Shown: positions 32,740-41,721 of the stretch, in pieces | Numbering within the stretch: the first letter of the stretch is position 1 | How the letters are laid out: each line of letters begins with the position of its first letter | Assembly (NCBI GenBank): GCA_016927755.1 | Contig: JAFGLZ010000204.1 | Span: forward strand, 1-64,000 | Direction: 5' to 3' | Origin: Phycisphaerae bacterium | GTDB taxonomy: Bacteria > Planctomycetota > Phycisphaerae > UBA1845 > JAFGLZ01 | DNA length: 64,000 nucleotides | Notes under the pieces: model-generated | Databases searched by the model: none | Told to the model about the DNA's origin: nothing | The model's input: only the letters and a program-made list of their open reading frames with translations | Program-made: the position numbers and the translations under genes

Positions 32740-32972
32740 CCGAGTTGAAGCCTAAGGACATCTCGCGGTTGCTGAAGGCCGTGCCCAGACTCGTGGATCT
32801 GCCGACGTCCCGCATGTCGATCGACTATGACGCCGAAGCCGATGTCTTGTACATCAGCTTCCAGCGACCGCAACGTGCCAAGGACAGCGAGATGCGGGAC
32901 GACGGAATCATCATCCACCGGCGCGACAAGCGAATCGTCGGCGTGACCATCCTGGAAGCGTCAACGCGCTAA
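32730..32972 (+). CDS. DUF2283 family protein, 80 aa
   Basis: The ATG overlaps the end of the nuclease-like gene by 10 bp. RMSIDYDAEADVLYISFQRP, then DDGIIIHRRDKRIVGVTILE, is the DUF2283 signature (YD.EADVLYI ... VGITILDAS). Such proteins are commonly encoded next to small DUF4258/BECR proteins and are thought to act as partners or antitoxin-like modulators, without firm proof. The overlap implies coupled translation. Confidence 0.85.
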   Translation: MAIAELKPKDISRLLKAVPRLVDLPTSRMSIDYDAEADVLYISFQRPQRAKDSEMRDDGIIIHRRDKRIVGVTILEASTR

Positions 32973-33035
32973 GCCCCGACGGCCCGGGCCGCCCGCACGC
33001 CGGGCGGCCGTCGAGAATCCCACCTCCCGCCCCAC

Positions 33036-33803
33036 TCATCCCCCGAGGAATAACGCGTGCTTGTAGCTCGGCGTGATCTTTGGCCCGCCGCCAACCGCCT
33101 CGCAAGGACGGACCTCCCCGCTCGGCCAGTCGATGTATGCGACGCACCATAGATCGTACTTCGTCAGGGAAACGCCGGCTGCCTCGTAGACAAGCCTGCC
33201 GTCCACGTAGATCCGAACCGTGGCAGTGGAATTACCGTGTCCGTGATCGTCCCAATAGTGGACCGCCACGCGGTACGACTTGCCTGATTCCGGCGCGTCC
33301 AGATTGACGTTCTCCGGCCCAACGCCGTCCGTATCGTCACGGTCGAGGCTCGGGTCGTTTGCCCCACCGAGAATGCCCCAGTCCGGATGCGGGTTGAACC
33401 AGTAGCAGTCGTAGGGCTGATCGAAGTATGGGTCAGGCAGGCCGTCCCTGTCGAGGTCGGGGGCCGTGGCGCTGCCGGGGGCGCTGGGGTGCATGAAGTG
33501 CAGATCCATGTCCGCCCCGGCGAACGGGCCGATGTCGGTCTCGTTCGGATCCGTCAGATTCGGATCCTCGTCGTCGGGCAGATTGGCGTCGTTCGGCTCC
33601 TCCCCGTCAGACTGATTGGGTTCGTTCGCGTCGCCGTTGGTCGTGTTGGGCTCATCGTGCCCCGCAGTGTTCGAATCAACGAAGTTCGCGTCATTGGGTT
33701 CGGACGCCGGTGTGCAGCACCCTGCTGTCCCAACCATCAGAACGAGACCTCCGATCAACAGCACCCCAACCATCTCCATGACGAAGCCATCTCTCGGTAC
33801 CAT
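33036..33803 (-). CDS. Asn/Asp/Glu/Pro-rich lipoprotein with DUF2135/YfaP-like domain, 255 aa
   Basis: AGGAG eleven bases before the ATG sets the start. The leader has lipobox GTAGC near residue 29. Residues 32-92 are low complexity, built from EPNDAN, DEPNTT and DEDPNLTDPN units. The C-terminal domain starts near residue 95: GADMDLHFMHP, DCYWFNPHPDWG, DPSLDRDDTDGVGPENVNLD and VHYWDDHGHGNSTATVRIYV. This is the beta-sandwich module with paired Asp residues seen in YfaP/DUF2135-like secreted proteins of myxobacteria and planctomycetes. Probably a surface lipoprotein. Acidic N/D-rich linkers recur in other secreted proteins of this window. Confidence 0.78.
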   Translation of the reverse strand: MVPRDGFVMEMVGVLLIGGLVLMVGTAGCCTPASEPNDANFVDSNTAGHDEPNTTNGDANEPNQSDGEEPNDANLPDDEDPNLTDPNETDIGPFAGADMDLHFMHPSAPGSATAPDLDRDGLPDPYFDQPYDCYWFNPHPDWGILGGANDPSLDRDDTDGVGPENVNLDAPESGKSYRVAVHYWDDHGHGNSTATVRIYVDGRLVYEAAGVSLTKYDLWCVAYIDWPSGEVRPCEAVGGGPKITPSYKHALFLGG

Positions 33804-34113
33804 GGTCTACTTCTCCTAAACGCGTGCGATACAGCCTTGCCCTGTCAGTCCTCTTGACCGGCGGTGGCGTCACTGCCGGCGACCCAGGAACCCCCTTTCA
33901 CTTCGCCATCGAGTAAAGAATTCTGTCAACTCTTGCCGACGACGATAATGAATATCGCCATTGAGCCGCGAGACGGGGTTGTCACCTCCTGCGGAAGTGC
34001 GGGAGAAAGCATCGTTCAGCTCCCACGGGGCGGGGCACCGCGATGCTTGTCGACGCCGTCGGCCTTCAGCGAGTAGAGTGATGGCAGGCGAGCACGCCCG
34101 GAGGAGATCGATC
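33804..34113. other. Divergent intergenic region, nothing recognised
   Basis: This 310-bp stretch lies between the divergent YfaP-like lipoprotein and sialidase-like genes. No clear promoter boxes or repeats were identified. The last part carries the GGAGGAG ribosome-binding site of the sialidase-like gene. Confidence 0.45.
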
Positions 34114-35364
34114 ATGACACGTCTTGCCGCAGCACTCTGCGCCGTCGTACTAGGGGCCGTCCTGCAGGCGGAGGCGGCGCAGCAGGCGCCTGGCGAACTG
34201 TCTCTTCACAACTATCAGAACGTCTTTCCCGGCGCGCGCACGGTGACGTTGCCCGTAAAGGTCGAGGACCTCAAGCACGCGACGGTATACAAGACCGACA
34301 AGGGCCCGAAGTGGAGCTGCTGGACGAGCGCGTGGCTGACGCCGGAGGGTCACATCCGCGTCGGCTTCGTCGATATGAGCGGGGCACCGGCCGATCCGAA
34401 ACCGAGCTACGGGTATGAGTACGCCCACGCGGACGTCCTCCGCAAGCAGGGCATCAAGCGATGTTGGCGCTGGTGCGAGTCGCGTGACGGCGGGGCGACC
34501 TGGCGGCCGATCCGCGAGATCGATGCGTCGGACACGTTGGCCCCGCAGATGCAGCAGTATCTGCTGCTGAAAGACCGATCTCTCTTGGGCATCGGCGGCG
34601 TCTGGCACGAGTGGGACTTCACCAAGAACACCTACATCTGCTACGGCCACACCATGGCATGGCTGTCGAAGGACAACGGGACGTCATGGTCCAAGAGCGT
34701 CTCGCTGAACGATCCGAGCAAGACCGAGTCGTTCTGCTGCCGTCCGAAGCAACTGTCCGACGGGACGATCGTGGTACCGGCCTACGGGACGCTCGACCGC
34801 CAGGGAAAGGGCAAAGGCCTGAAGCTAAACACGGACGCGTGGTTGTATCTCTCGAAGGACGGCGGCAAGAGCTGGTCCGAGCCGCTGGTGCTGGCCCGAG
34901 GCCAGGAGAACCGGAGCAACGACGAGCCCGATCTGGTCGAGCTGGCCGGCGGCGACCTGCTGGTCATCCTTCGCCACGCGAACCCCAAGGCCAAGGGTGG
35001 CCTTGTCTACCTCAACTGCGGCCAGATCATCGTCAACAAGACGCCAGAAGGATGGCGCGTCGGACCGGTCACGCCGACGAAGCTGGCCTTTCGCGGCTTC
35101 CCGTCCGTCCTGCGGACGCGCGAAGGGGTTCTGATCTGCGCCGGGTCGGGGAACCAGTTCAACTTCAGCGTCGACGAGGGAAAGACCTGGAGCGACACGG
35201 CCACGATCCTCGACCCCGCCGTTGCGCGCCCGAACCATTATCCCGCCCTGCTGGAGCTACCTGACGGACGGATCCTGTCGGTGTACCACGTCGGCAACCA
35301 CTGGCCGTACCCCCCGCCGCAAGACGAATGGATCCACGCCACGTCGTTCCGCGTGAAACGGTGA
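34114..35364 (+). CDS. Secreted sialidase-fold (BNR/Asp-box) protein, 416 aa
   Basis: GGAGGAGATCG before the ATG at 34114 sets the start. Residues 1-22 are a signal peptide (LAAALCAVVLGAVLQAEAAQ). Four Asp-box turns mark a six-bladed sialidase propeller: SRDGGATWRPI, SKDNGTSWSKS, SKDGGKSWSEP and SVDEGKTWSDT. Whether the sialidase Arg triad is present cannot be judged by eye; many planctomycete members of this fold act on other sugars. It is probably periplasmic or extracellular. It converges on a second protein of the same fold (24-bp gap). Confidence 0.85.
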   Translation: MTRLAAALCAVVLGAVLQAEAAQQAPGELSLHNYQNVFPGARTVTLPVKVEDLKHATVYKTDKGPKWSCWTSAWLTPEGHIRVGFVDMSGAPADPKPSYGYEYAHADVLRKQGIKRCWRWCESRDGGATWRPIREIDASDTLAPQMQQYLLLKDRSLLGIGGVWHEWDFTKNTYICYGHTMAWLSKDNGTSWSKSVSLNDPSKTESFCCRPKQLSDGTIVVPAYGTLDRQGKGKGLKLNTDAWLYLSKDGGKSWSEPLVLARGQENRSNDEPDLVELAGGDLLVILRHANPKAKGGLVYLNCGQIIVNKTPEGWRVGPVTPTKLAFRGFPSVLRTREGVLICAGSGNQFNFSVDEGKTWSDTATILDPAVARPNHYPALLELPDGRILSVYHVGNHWPYPPPQDEWIHATSFRVKR

Positions 35365-35387
35365 TTGGGTCGCGACCTCGAGATTCC

Positions 35388-37133
35388 CTAACGAGTAGTA
35401 CCGACGCTCACGTCTGCTTCCACGGACTCGATGAGGCATCCCGCCGCGTCGATGGCGTTGGCCGTTGAGCGGAAACGGACGTAGCACACCCCCGGACTCG
35501 GCGCCTTGGACATGGGCAACGTGCAGGCCGGCTTGCCGTCAACGACTACGTTGCATGCCGCTTTGTCGAGATCCCAGTTCAGATCGAGCGCATGCCATCG
35601 ACCCGGCACAAGCTTACCCTCGCCGGGCAGAGCGCCGTCACGGCCTAGCGGCAGCGTGACGAGGACCTTCTTCTCGCCCACATTGTCATTCGGCTGGATG
35701 AAACGATCGGCCAGGGCGATGCTGCCGCCGCCGAAGCCCGGCTGCAGCCTAAGGCGAACGGTCAGCTTGCCCTGCCGTCCGAGCGGGAAGTTCCAGACCG
35801 CGCCGTCACCGTCCTTCTCGTCGGGCCGGCGGATGTGCAGCACCTTCGCGCCCGGCCTGTCGGGGTGATCGACGAGACGAGGGCCGACGGTACGGTCGCG
35901 CCACCACCCCTTGGGTCGTCCGAAGGCCTTGAACACGCACCACCCGTCGAGTCCGCCGCTGAAGTCGTCCTGGCAGCGGGTCTGGCAGAGCCACTCCGGA
36001 TCGACCAGCAAGATGGACCTGCGTCCCTGGCCCTGGCCGGTGACGACGAGGACCTTGTTGTCCTTGGTCGCCACGGCGTAGGGGTAGGCGGTGCCGCGGT
36101 CACCGCGTTTGGGCGGCGACTCGTTCCGCAGCGGGTCGCGGCAGACCTCGCGGTAGCCGCGCCAGGTCTTGCCCTCGTCGGACGAGATCGCGGCGTGGAG
36201 GGCGTCGCGGTTGGTGTAGACGCCCTGGCCGTCGATCCGCGAGGTGTTCTCGCAGTTGTTCCAGAACAGGACGATCCGCCCGTCCGGCAGACGGACGAGC
36301 CAGGCGGGGGAGTCGGACGAGCAGAAGCGCGACGGCTTCGGCTCCGACCAGTCGGCGCCGTCGGGCGAGAACGACTCGTAGAGGCATCCGGTCTGCGTTC
36401 GGATGAGCATCCAGACTCGTCCGTCCTTCAGCTCGATGATCGTCGGCTCGACCGCGCCGTAGTTCGAGCCGTTGTAGTTCTCGTAGCAGGGGGCGGTGAG
36501 CTTGGCCGGCGACTGCTTCCACGTCTTGCCGCCATCGTCGGAGTAGACGGTGATCGTGATATTGGCGCCCGTCGGCGGGGCCTCGGGCCTGCCGCCCACC
36601 CAGTACGCGAACGGGAGCACGATTCGCCCGCCGCGGAGCTGCGTCATCCCGTTGATGGAGCCGACGTAGCCCTCGAAGATCCGCTGGGGTTTGGTCCAGA
36701 CGCTCTGGCCGGTGCTGGAGTGTGCTTGCCAGACGTCGATGAAGTAGTCGACCGCGGGTTTGCGGCGCGCTCCCCGCGCAACCATCCAGAAGAATTGGAG
36801 TTCGCCGCTTTTCGTCAGGAGCGGCAGCGGCGCGCCCCAGCCCGGCCCGGGAAGCTTCAGCACGGATTCCGGCTGGGACCAGGATCGCCCGTGATCGGTC
36901 GTCCGCTTGCGCGCGACCTCGCGCGCGTCCCCGGACGCTTGCGCGAAGATCATCTCGACACCCCCGTCGGGCGAGTTCACCAGGAACGCCCCGCCGATGG
37001 GCGACACGACGGTCGGCGGTTGGGCGCCTGTGGTTTCGAGTGCCACGGTCGGTTCAGCGGAGACGAGCAGCGGAAGCAGAAATCCTGCGGAGCTGTACGG
37101 TCGGGACAACCGGGGTGGGTTGTGGCGTTTCAC
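35388..37133 (-). CDS. Secreted sialidase-fold protein with C-terminal LamG-like domain, 581 aa
   Basis: The GTG at 37133 with AAAGGAG upstream was chosen over a longer unsupported frame. A signal-like segment (SSAGFLLPLLVSAEPTVA) precedes the mature chain. Asp-box turns (TTDHGRSWSQP, SDDGGKTWKQS, SSDEGKTWRGY) and AVEPTIIELKDGRVWMLIRT mark the sialidase-type propeller over about residues 40-390. The last 180 residues (DDFSGGLDGWCVFKAFG, KLTVRLRLQPGFGGGSIALA, GRWHALDLNWDLDKAACNVV) look like a jelly-roll LamG/carbohydrate-binding module. Likely extracytoplasmic glycan hydrolase. It converges with the other sialidase-fold gene and is divergent from the metallo-beta-lactamase gene. Confidence 0.85.
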   Translation of the reverse strand: MKRHNPPRLSRPYSSAGFLLPLLVSAEPTVALETTGAQPPTVVSPIGGAFLVNSPDGGVEMIFAQASGDAREVARKRTTDHGRSWSQPESVLKLPGPGWGAPLPLLTKSGELQFFWMVARGARRKPAVDYFIDVWQAHSSTGQSVWTKPQRIFEGYVGSINGMTQLRGGRIVLPFAYWVGGRPEAPPTGANITITVYSDDGGKTWKQSPAKLTAPCYENYNGSNYGAVEPTIIELKDGRVWMLIRTQTGCLYESFSPDGADWSEPKPSRFCSSDSPAWLVRLPDGRIVLFWNNCENTSRIDGQGVYTNRDALHAAISSDEGKTWRGYREVCRDPLRNESPPKRGDRGTAYPYAVATKDNKVLVVTGQGQGRRSILLVDPEWLCQTRCQDDFSGGLDGWCVFKAFGRPKGWWRDRTVGPRLVDHPDRPGAKVLHIRRPDEKDGDGAVWNFPLGRQGKLTVRLRLQPGFGGGSIALADRFIQPNDNVGEKKVLVTLPLGRDGALPGEGKLVPGRWHALDLNWDLDKAACNVVVDGKPACTLPMSKAPSPGVCYVRFRSTANAIDAAGCLIESVEADVSVGTTR

Positions 37134-37370
37134 GTTCGTGGACTCCTTTCGACGCCCCACAAGCGGGGGGGCCGGCAAGCGGATGAGGCGGATCATTGAG
37201 GGGCCCGCAACGATGCGTATTCTCGCCGAACCGAATGGCGCAAGCCAGTCGCATGTGGCATGCGATTCTCCTTGATGCCGTGGGGCCCGATCCGCGACCA
37301 TGTAGGCGATCACATCGGTGTCGGCCGTGTGACCCACCGACGTGCTCTCTGTCTCCAAGGAGTCTCGAGC

Positions 37371-39347
37371 ATGCAAGGCGTTGATCTGTCTCGGCGCGGA
37401 TTCCTGCAGTCCGTGGGAGCGGGCGCCATCGGCGGCGCCGCCGTCGCTCTCTGCCCGTCATCGTCTGACGCGGAGACGACCGATTCCGTTACTGGCTTGA
37501 CGGAGCACGTGCTGGTCTATCGCGGGTCGATCAACGTCGGAATCGTTCGCGACGGCGGCAGGTGTCTGCTGATCGACTGCGGGGACGGCAGCGTGGCCGG
37601 CGCGCTGGGCGGGTTGGGAGTTGCTTCGGTTGATCAGATTCTCTTTACGCACCACCACCGCGACCAGGCCTGCGGCGCGTATCGGTTCACGGACCGGGGC
37701 GTGAAGCTCGGGGTTCCCGCGGGGGAGCGGGACTGGTTCGAGAAGGTGTCCGCGTACTGGAGCGATCCCAAGCATCGGTGGCACATCTACTGCTTTCATC
37801 CGCACCACCTGATGCTCGCCGAACCGGTTCGGGTGGACATGGGGGTAAAGGACGGAGATGTCCTGAGCTGGGGACCCGCCAAGATCAGGGCCCTGGCCAC
37901 GCCGGGCCACACCGACGGCTCGGTGAGTTACGTGGTCGAGGCGGACGGCAAGAGGATCGTCTTCTCGGGCGACGTGATCTTCGACCAGGGGCAGGTATGG
38001 GACATTCACAGCCTGCAGAAGGGGTTCGCCAAGGGGGGGCAGCGGATTGGCGACTACCACGGCTTCTTGGGGGCCGTTCCGGAGCTTATTAGGAGCCTGA
38101 CGAGGCTCAAGGAGGTTGGCGCGGACGTCCTGGTGCCCTCTCACGGGCGCGTCATGACCAAGCCGCCCGAGGCCATCGACGCGCTAACGCGGCGCCTCGA
38201 CGTCTGCTACGACCAGTACGTTGCGATCTCGGCCTTGCGGCACTACTTCCCCAGGCTCTTCAGTGAGTTCGAGGGCCGCAAAGGCCACATGCCCTTTGCG
38301 CCAACGAAGCCCGCCCCCTCGTGCCTTCGGCACATCGGCACGAGTTGGGTGATCATCTCGAGGGACAAGGCCGCTTTCGTGATCGACTGCGGCAGCGCCA
38401 ATGTAATTCGGGCGCTCGAGCAGCTCATCGAGAAGGGGGAGCTTCGGTCGGTCGAGGCGTTGTGGGTGACGCACTACCACGACGACCACGTCGAGGCCAT
38501 CGTCGAGTTCCAGAAGGTTTTCGACTGCCCGTGCATCACGGATCGGTCGGTCGCGCGCGTCATTACGGACCCGCCGGCATGGCGGCTCCCGTGCATCTCG
38601 CCGAACCAGGCGCGCGTGGACCGTGCAACGAAGGACGGGCAGTCGTGGCAGTGGCGCGAGTTCAAAATGACCGCGTATCACCTGCCGGGTCAAACGCTCT
38701 ATCACTCGGGCCTGCTGATCGAGGCCGAGGAGAGGCGGATGTTCTTCATTGGCGATTCCTTCACGCCGTCGGGGATCGACGACTACTGCGCGCAGAACCG
38801 CGTCTGGCTCGGGCGTGACGTTGGCTTCGATCGCTGCATCGCCCTTGTCGAGCAGCTCGAGCCCACGCACCTGTTCAACTGCCACGTGGACCCGTCCTGG
38901 GAGTTCACGCCGGCCCAGTGCCGGTTCATGCGCGAGAATCTCGCCCGGCGCGAGACCCTGTTCGGGCAGCTCGTGGCTTGGGACCACGCCAACTATGCCA
39001 CGGACGATTCCTGGGTTCGATGCGACCCTTACGAGCAACAGGCACAAGCCGGCGGAAAGGCGACGTTCGACGTCGTGGTGACGAATCACTCGGCTGAGCA
39101 GAGGGCGTTCGCCTGTCGGGCGGTGTTGCCCCGCGCTTGGATGAAGGCCGCTGCGGACAAAGCGAACAAAGGCGCGCGTTCACTCGATTGGACGGAATCG
39201 AGCGTCCCGGCCAAGAAGGAGGGGAAGGTCTCGGTCGCCATCTCGATTCCAAAGGAGGTCTCGTCGGGGCGCTACGTCGTTCCAATCGACGTGCGATATG
39301 GCTCCTGGACGCTACCGCAGTTCGCGGAGGCGATTGTCGTGATTTGA
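37371..39347 (+). CDS. Tat-exported protein with two metallo-beta-lactamase domains, 658 aa
   Basis: AAGGAG eight bases before the ATG at 37371 sets the start. The N-terminus LSRRGFLQSVGAGAIGGAAV is a twin-arginine signal. Domain 1 (about residues 40-265) has FTHHHRDQACGAYRF, ATPGHTDGSVSYVVE, VFSGDVIFD and VPSHG; its HxHxD box ends in Gln instead of the usual His. Domain 2 (about 310-540) has VTHYHDDHVEAIVEF, MTAYHLPGQTLYHSGLL, FFIGDSFTPSG and NCHVDPSWEF; its HxHxDH box is intact. The C-terminal 110 residues resemble a beta-sandwich (ATFDVVVTNHSAEQRAFACR). Probably folded with metals in the cytoplasm before Tat export. The substrate is unknown. Confidence 0.88.
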   Translation: MQGVDLSRRGFLQSVGAGAIGGAAVALCPSSSDAETTDSVTGLTEHVLVYRGSINVGIVRDGGRCLLIDCGDGSVAGALGGLGVASVDQILFTHHHRDQACGAYRFTDRGVKLGVPAGERDWFEKVSAYWSDPKHRWHIYCFHPHHLMLAEPVRVDMGVKDGDVLSWGPAKIRALATPGHTDGSVSYVVEADGKRIVFSGDVIFDQGQVWDIHSLQKGFAKGGQRIGDYHGFLGAVPELIRSLTRLKEVGADVLVPSHGRVMTKPPEAIDALTRRLDVCYDQYVAISALRHYFPRLFSEFEGRKGHMPFAPTKPAPSCLRHIGTSWVIISRDKAAFVIDCGSANVIRALEQLIEKGELRSVEALWVTHYHDDHVEAIVEFQKVFDCPCITDRSVARVITDPPAWRLPCISPNQARVDRATKDGQSWQWREFKMTAYHLPGQTLYHSGLLIEAEERRMFFIGDSFTPSGIDDYCAQNRVWLGRDVGFDRCIALVEQLEPTHLFNCHVDPSWEFTPAQCRFMRENLARRETLFGQLVAWDHANYATDDSWVRCDPYEQQAQAGGKATFDVVVTNHSAEQRAFACRAVLPRAWMKAAADKANKGARSLDWTESSVPAKKEGKVSVAISIPKEVSSGRYVVPIDVRYGSWTLPQFAEAIVVI

Positions 39348-39412
39348 GGCCTGTGCTGGGTATGCTGCCAGTGAGCTTATTCGCTCCCGGCGCAGGGAAT
39401 CTGAAAACAGCG

Positions 39413-39676
39413 TTAAGCTGCCGCATCCTGAAAGACGGGTCGCCCGACGAGGCGGACGACGGCCAGTAGGATGAGGATGCCGATGGCCAGGACCACCCAG
39501 AGGCCGTAAACCCGATCTGGGCAGGCCGGTCGGCTGCTGACGCCGAACGGCGCCGGCTTGGGCTGCGCGGCTTGGGCACTCGTGCAGAAAGTCCCGACGT
39601 CGCGCGAAACCCGATCCCCTCCCAACCTAACCCCATCGGCAAGCACCGGAACAAGCAAGACGACGAAGATTGCCAT
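39413..39676 (-). CDS. Possible small membrane protein, 87 aa, doubtful
   Basis: The frame reads MAIFVVLLVPVLADGVRLGG, then a polar middle, then VYGLWVVLAIGILILLAVVR before a short tail. Two hydrophobic ends are unusual for a chance frame. However, no ribosome-binding site precedes the ATG, and an upstream frame (39677-39789) in another phase could join it through a frameshift. It is kept as a candidate only. Confidence 0.35.
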   Translation of the reverse strand: MAIFVVLLVPVLADGVRLGGDRVSRDVGTFCTSAQAAQPKPAPFGVSSRPACPDRVYGLWVVLAIGILILLAVVRLVGRPVFQDAAA

Positions 39677-40231
39677 GCCGACGCGACGAGCGCAGGGCGC
39701 ATCAGCGCCCTCAACAAGTCGACGGCGCGATCGAGGGCGCGAAACACGCGCCGAAGGTTCACAGGCCTGGGGATTCGCGCCAGGCCCATCGAGGAACCCT
39801 GTTATCGGACATGGACGGCCGCGGCAGGCAGGCGGGGTGGGGCGCGGCTTGAGGAGGCTTGACGCCCTGGTGGGTCGTCGAACGATATTCCATTGCTCAC
39901 CAAGAACTAAGAAGAGATGCGATCTCTGTCTCTCCGCAGCCAGGGCCTGCTCCGCCCGAGGTTTGCACGGAATGTCGCGGACGGATCGCGTCCTGACTCA
40001 TGCGGCGTCCGGTGGTTAACGATGATAGAGAGTGGGGATACCGGTGCGCCCATCCTTCAGGGGGCATCGGGCGTCCGTGGGAAATGGGTGAGCCCTGCTG
40101 CTGAGCAGGCGTCCCGACAATCGCGCGACTACTCCGGGGCGCGAGATTGCGTCGAGACGCTGTCGTCGGATCGCTTGCGTCGTTCGAAGCGGCGATCTGA
40201 CCGTGTCGCGGATTCCTCTTGGAGGCCGTTC
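39677..40231. other. Intergenic region, nothing recognised
   Basis: This 555-bp stretch lies before the first HD-GYP-like gene. Longer frames run through it on both strands, but none has a ribosome-binding site or family features. The HD-GYP-like frame is open upstream of 40232, but the TTGGAGG site places the start at 40232. Confidence 0.45.
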
Positions 40232-41473
40232 ATGCCGCTCCTGATGCCGTGCGCAGAGCTGAAACCCGGGATGCGCCTGGTGGAGCCCTTCATCTGGCAC
40301 GAACGGCTCATGATTGCCGCCGACACGGTGCTGGACGGATCGGACATCCGAAGCCTGCAGGGGCGGTTCCCCGAGGAGAGGTTCCGGGTGGCGGACCCGG
40401 ACCTCGACGAGGTCGTTGAGTTCGAGGACGACACGCACGAGCGCGAGGTGGCGTTCGCGGCGCAACGACGGATCAGCGAGTGCATGACCGACGTTCAGAC
40501 GCGTTTCAGCACGAACGCGACGCTGGGCCGCGCGGCAATGGCGACGATTCACTCGGCGGTGCAGGACGTCATCAGGTTCCTGGAGGAGAATCCCGTCTCG
40601 GCCGCGCTGATCGAAAACCTGATGGGGAATCGCGGATATCTCAGTCAGCGCGCGGGCAACGTATTTTACCTGAGCATGCTCCTGGGCACGAGCTCGCATC
40701 AGTATGTGGCCAGCGAGCGCAAGCGGATGTCGACGGCTCGCGATCTCGACACCAGCATGGCCAAAAACCTGGTTCCCTTGGGGCTGGGGGCGATGCTGCT
40801 GGATTTGGGGATGCTCCCTCTCGAATACCTGTTCGAGGAGCCCCAGCCCTTGACGCCGGAGATCTGGGAACAGATCCGCGATCACCCGATTGCTGGAGCC
40901 CGGATGCTCCCCGACGACGCCACCGCGGTGGTCAAGATGATCGTGAAGACTCATCACGAGAACTTCGACGGGACAGGGTACCCGGCGGGGATTCCCGGCG
41001 AAAAGCTGCACATCTTCACCCGGATCGTCCGCATCGCGGACGCCTTCGACGCGGCGACGTCCGCTCGCGTCTATCGGGACGGCAAGTCGGCCTCCCGCGC
41101 GTTGTGGGAGATGACGATCGGGCCGTTTAAGAAGTACTACGACCCGGAGCTGACGAAGACGTTTGCCCGTCTGATCCAACCCTTCCCCATCGGGTCCAAG
41201 ATCCGTCTGCGCAACGGCCAGTACGCGGTCGTCGTCAAGTACAACCGGGAGAACCCGTTTGAGCCTCTGGTGATCGTGGCGTTCGACAGCCGAAACCGCA
41301 GAATCCCCAAACGAGAGCTGGTTCCGCCGATGCGCCTCGGGGTGCATCCCGACCTCCGGGCGGCCTCATTCTGTGGTGAAGACCTGACATTCCTCTACGA
41401 ACCCCCGGCGGAAGACCCCAAACGTTCGCGAATCGGCGTTTGGCCGAACCTGTTCGAGGCCGCATTCCCATAA
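40232..41473 (+). CDS. Degenerate HD-GYP-type protein, copy 1, 413 aa
   Basis: TTGGAGG seven bases before the ATG sets the start. After an N-terminal domain of about 130 residues (MPLLMPCAELKPGMRLVEPF, the family-typical LKPGM opening), the HD-GYP region has LGAMLLDLGMLPLEYLFEEP where active enzymes have LLHDIGK, so the HD dyad is LD. The first His region reads LSQRAGNVFYLSMLL with Arg in place of His. The HHENFDGTGYPAGIPGEKLH segment and RIADAFDAATSARVY are kept. A C-terminal domain follows (FPIGSKIRLRNGQYAVVVKY). With metal ligands missing it is unlikely to be an active c-di-GMP phosphodiesterase and may bind c-di-GMP or a partner protein. It is followed by a close paralogue. Confidence 0.86.
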   Translation: MPLLMPCAELKPGMRLVEPFIWHERLMIAADTVLDGSDIRSLQGRFPEERFRVADPDLDEVVEFEDDTHEREVAFAAQRRISECMTDVQTRFSTNATLGRAAMATIHSAVQDVIRFLEENPVSAALIENLMGNRGYLSQRAGNVFYLSMLLGTSSHQYVASERKRMSTARDLDTSMAKNLVPLGLGAMLLDLGMLPLEYLFEEPQPLTPEIWEQIRDHPIAGARMLPDDATAVVKMIVKTHHENFDGTGYPAGIPGEKLHIFTRIVRIADAFDAATSARVYRDGKSASRALWEMTIGPFKKYYDPELTKTFARLIQPFPIGSKIRLRNGQYAVVVKYNRENPFEPLVIVAFDSRNRRIPKRELVPPMRLGVHPDLRAASFCGEDLTFLYEPPAEDPKRSRIGVWPNLFEAAFP

Positions 41474-41721
41474 GCCGATTGCCGCACAAACGACTTCACC
41501 CCGCGCTTTGCTCATGAACCGGGACCTCCGGAACGATAAAGAGACAGGGCGACTCGGGCTGTTGGGCATCGCACCGGCGGCCACGAGAAGTGTCCGGAGG
41601 GGTCCCTTCCCCGCCGGACGAGAGGAGCCGCGTCAGACGCGTCGTCGACGCCACTGTAACCGCGGCCCCGAGACGTGCGGAGAGGTCATGTATCGGACCA
41701 TGATCTCTTTGGAGTCCGTAT

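Noticed and set aside
35835..37199. 454-codon open frame on the plus strand
   Set aside because: It is antisense to the sialidase-fold gene at 35388-37133, which has Asp-boxes and a signal peptide; it has no ribosome-binding site or family features.
38926..39789. 287-codon minus-strand frame
   Set aside because: Its 3' half is antisense to the metallo-beta-lactamase gene and its product is Arg/Ser/Pro-rich; only the separate 87-codon frame nearby was kept as doubtful.
40016..41347. 443-codon open frame on the minus strand
   Set aside because: It is antisense to HD-GYP copy 1, which is supported by a close paralogue next to it.
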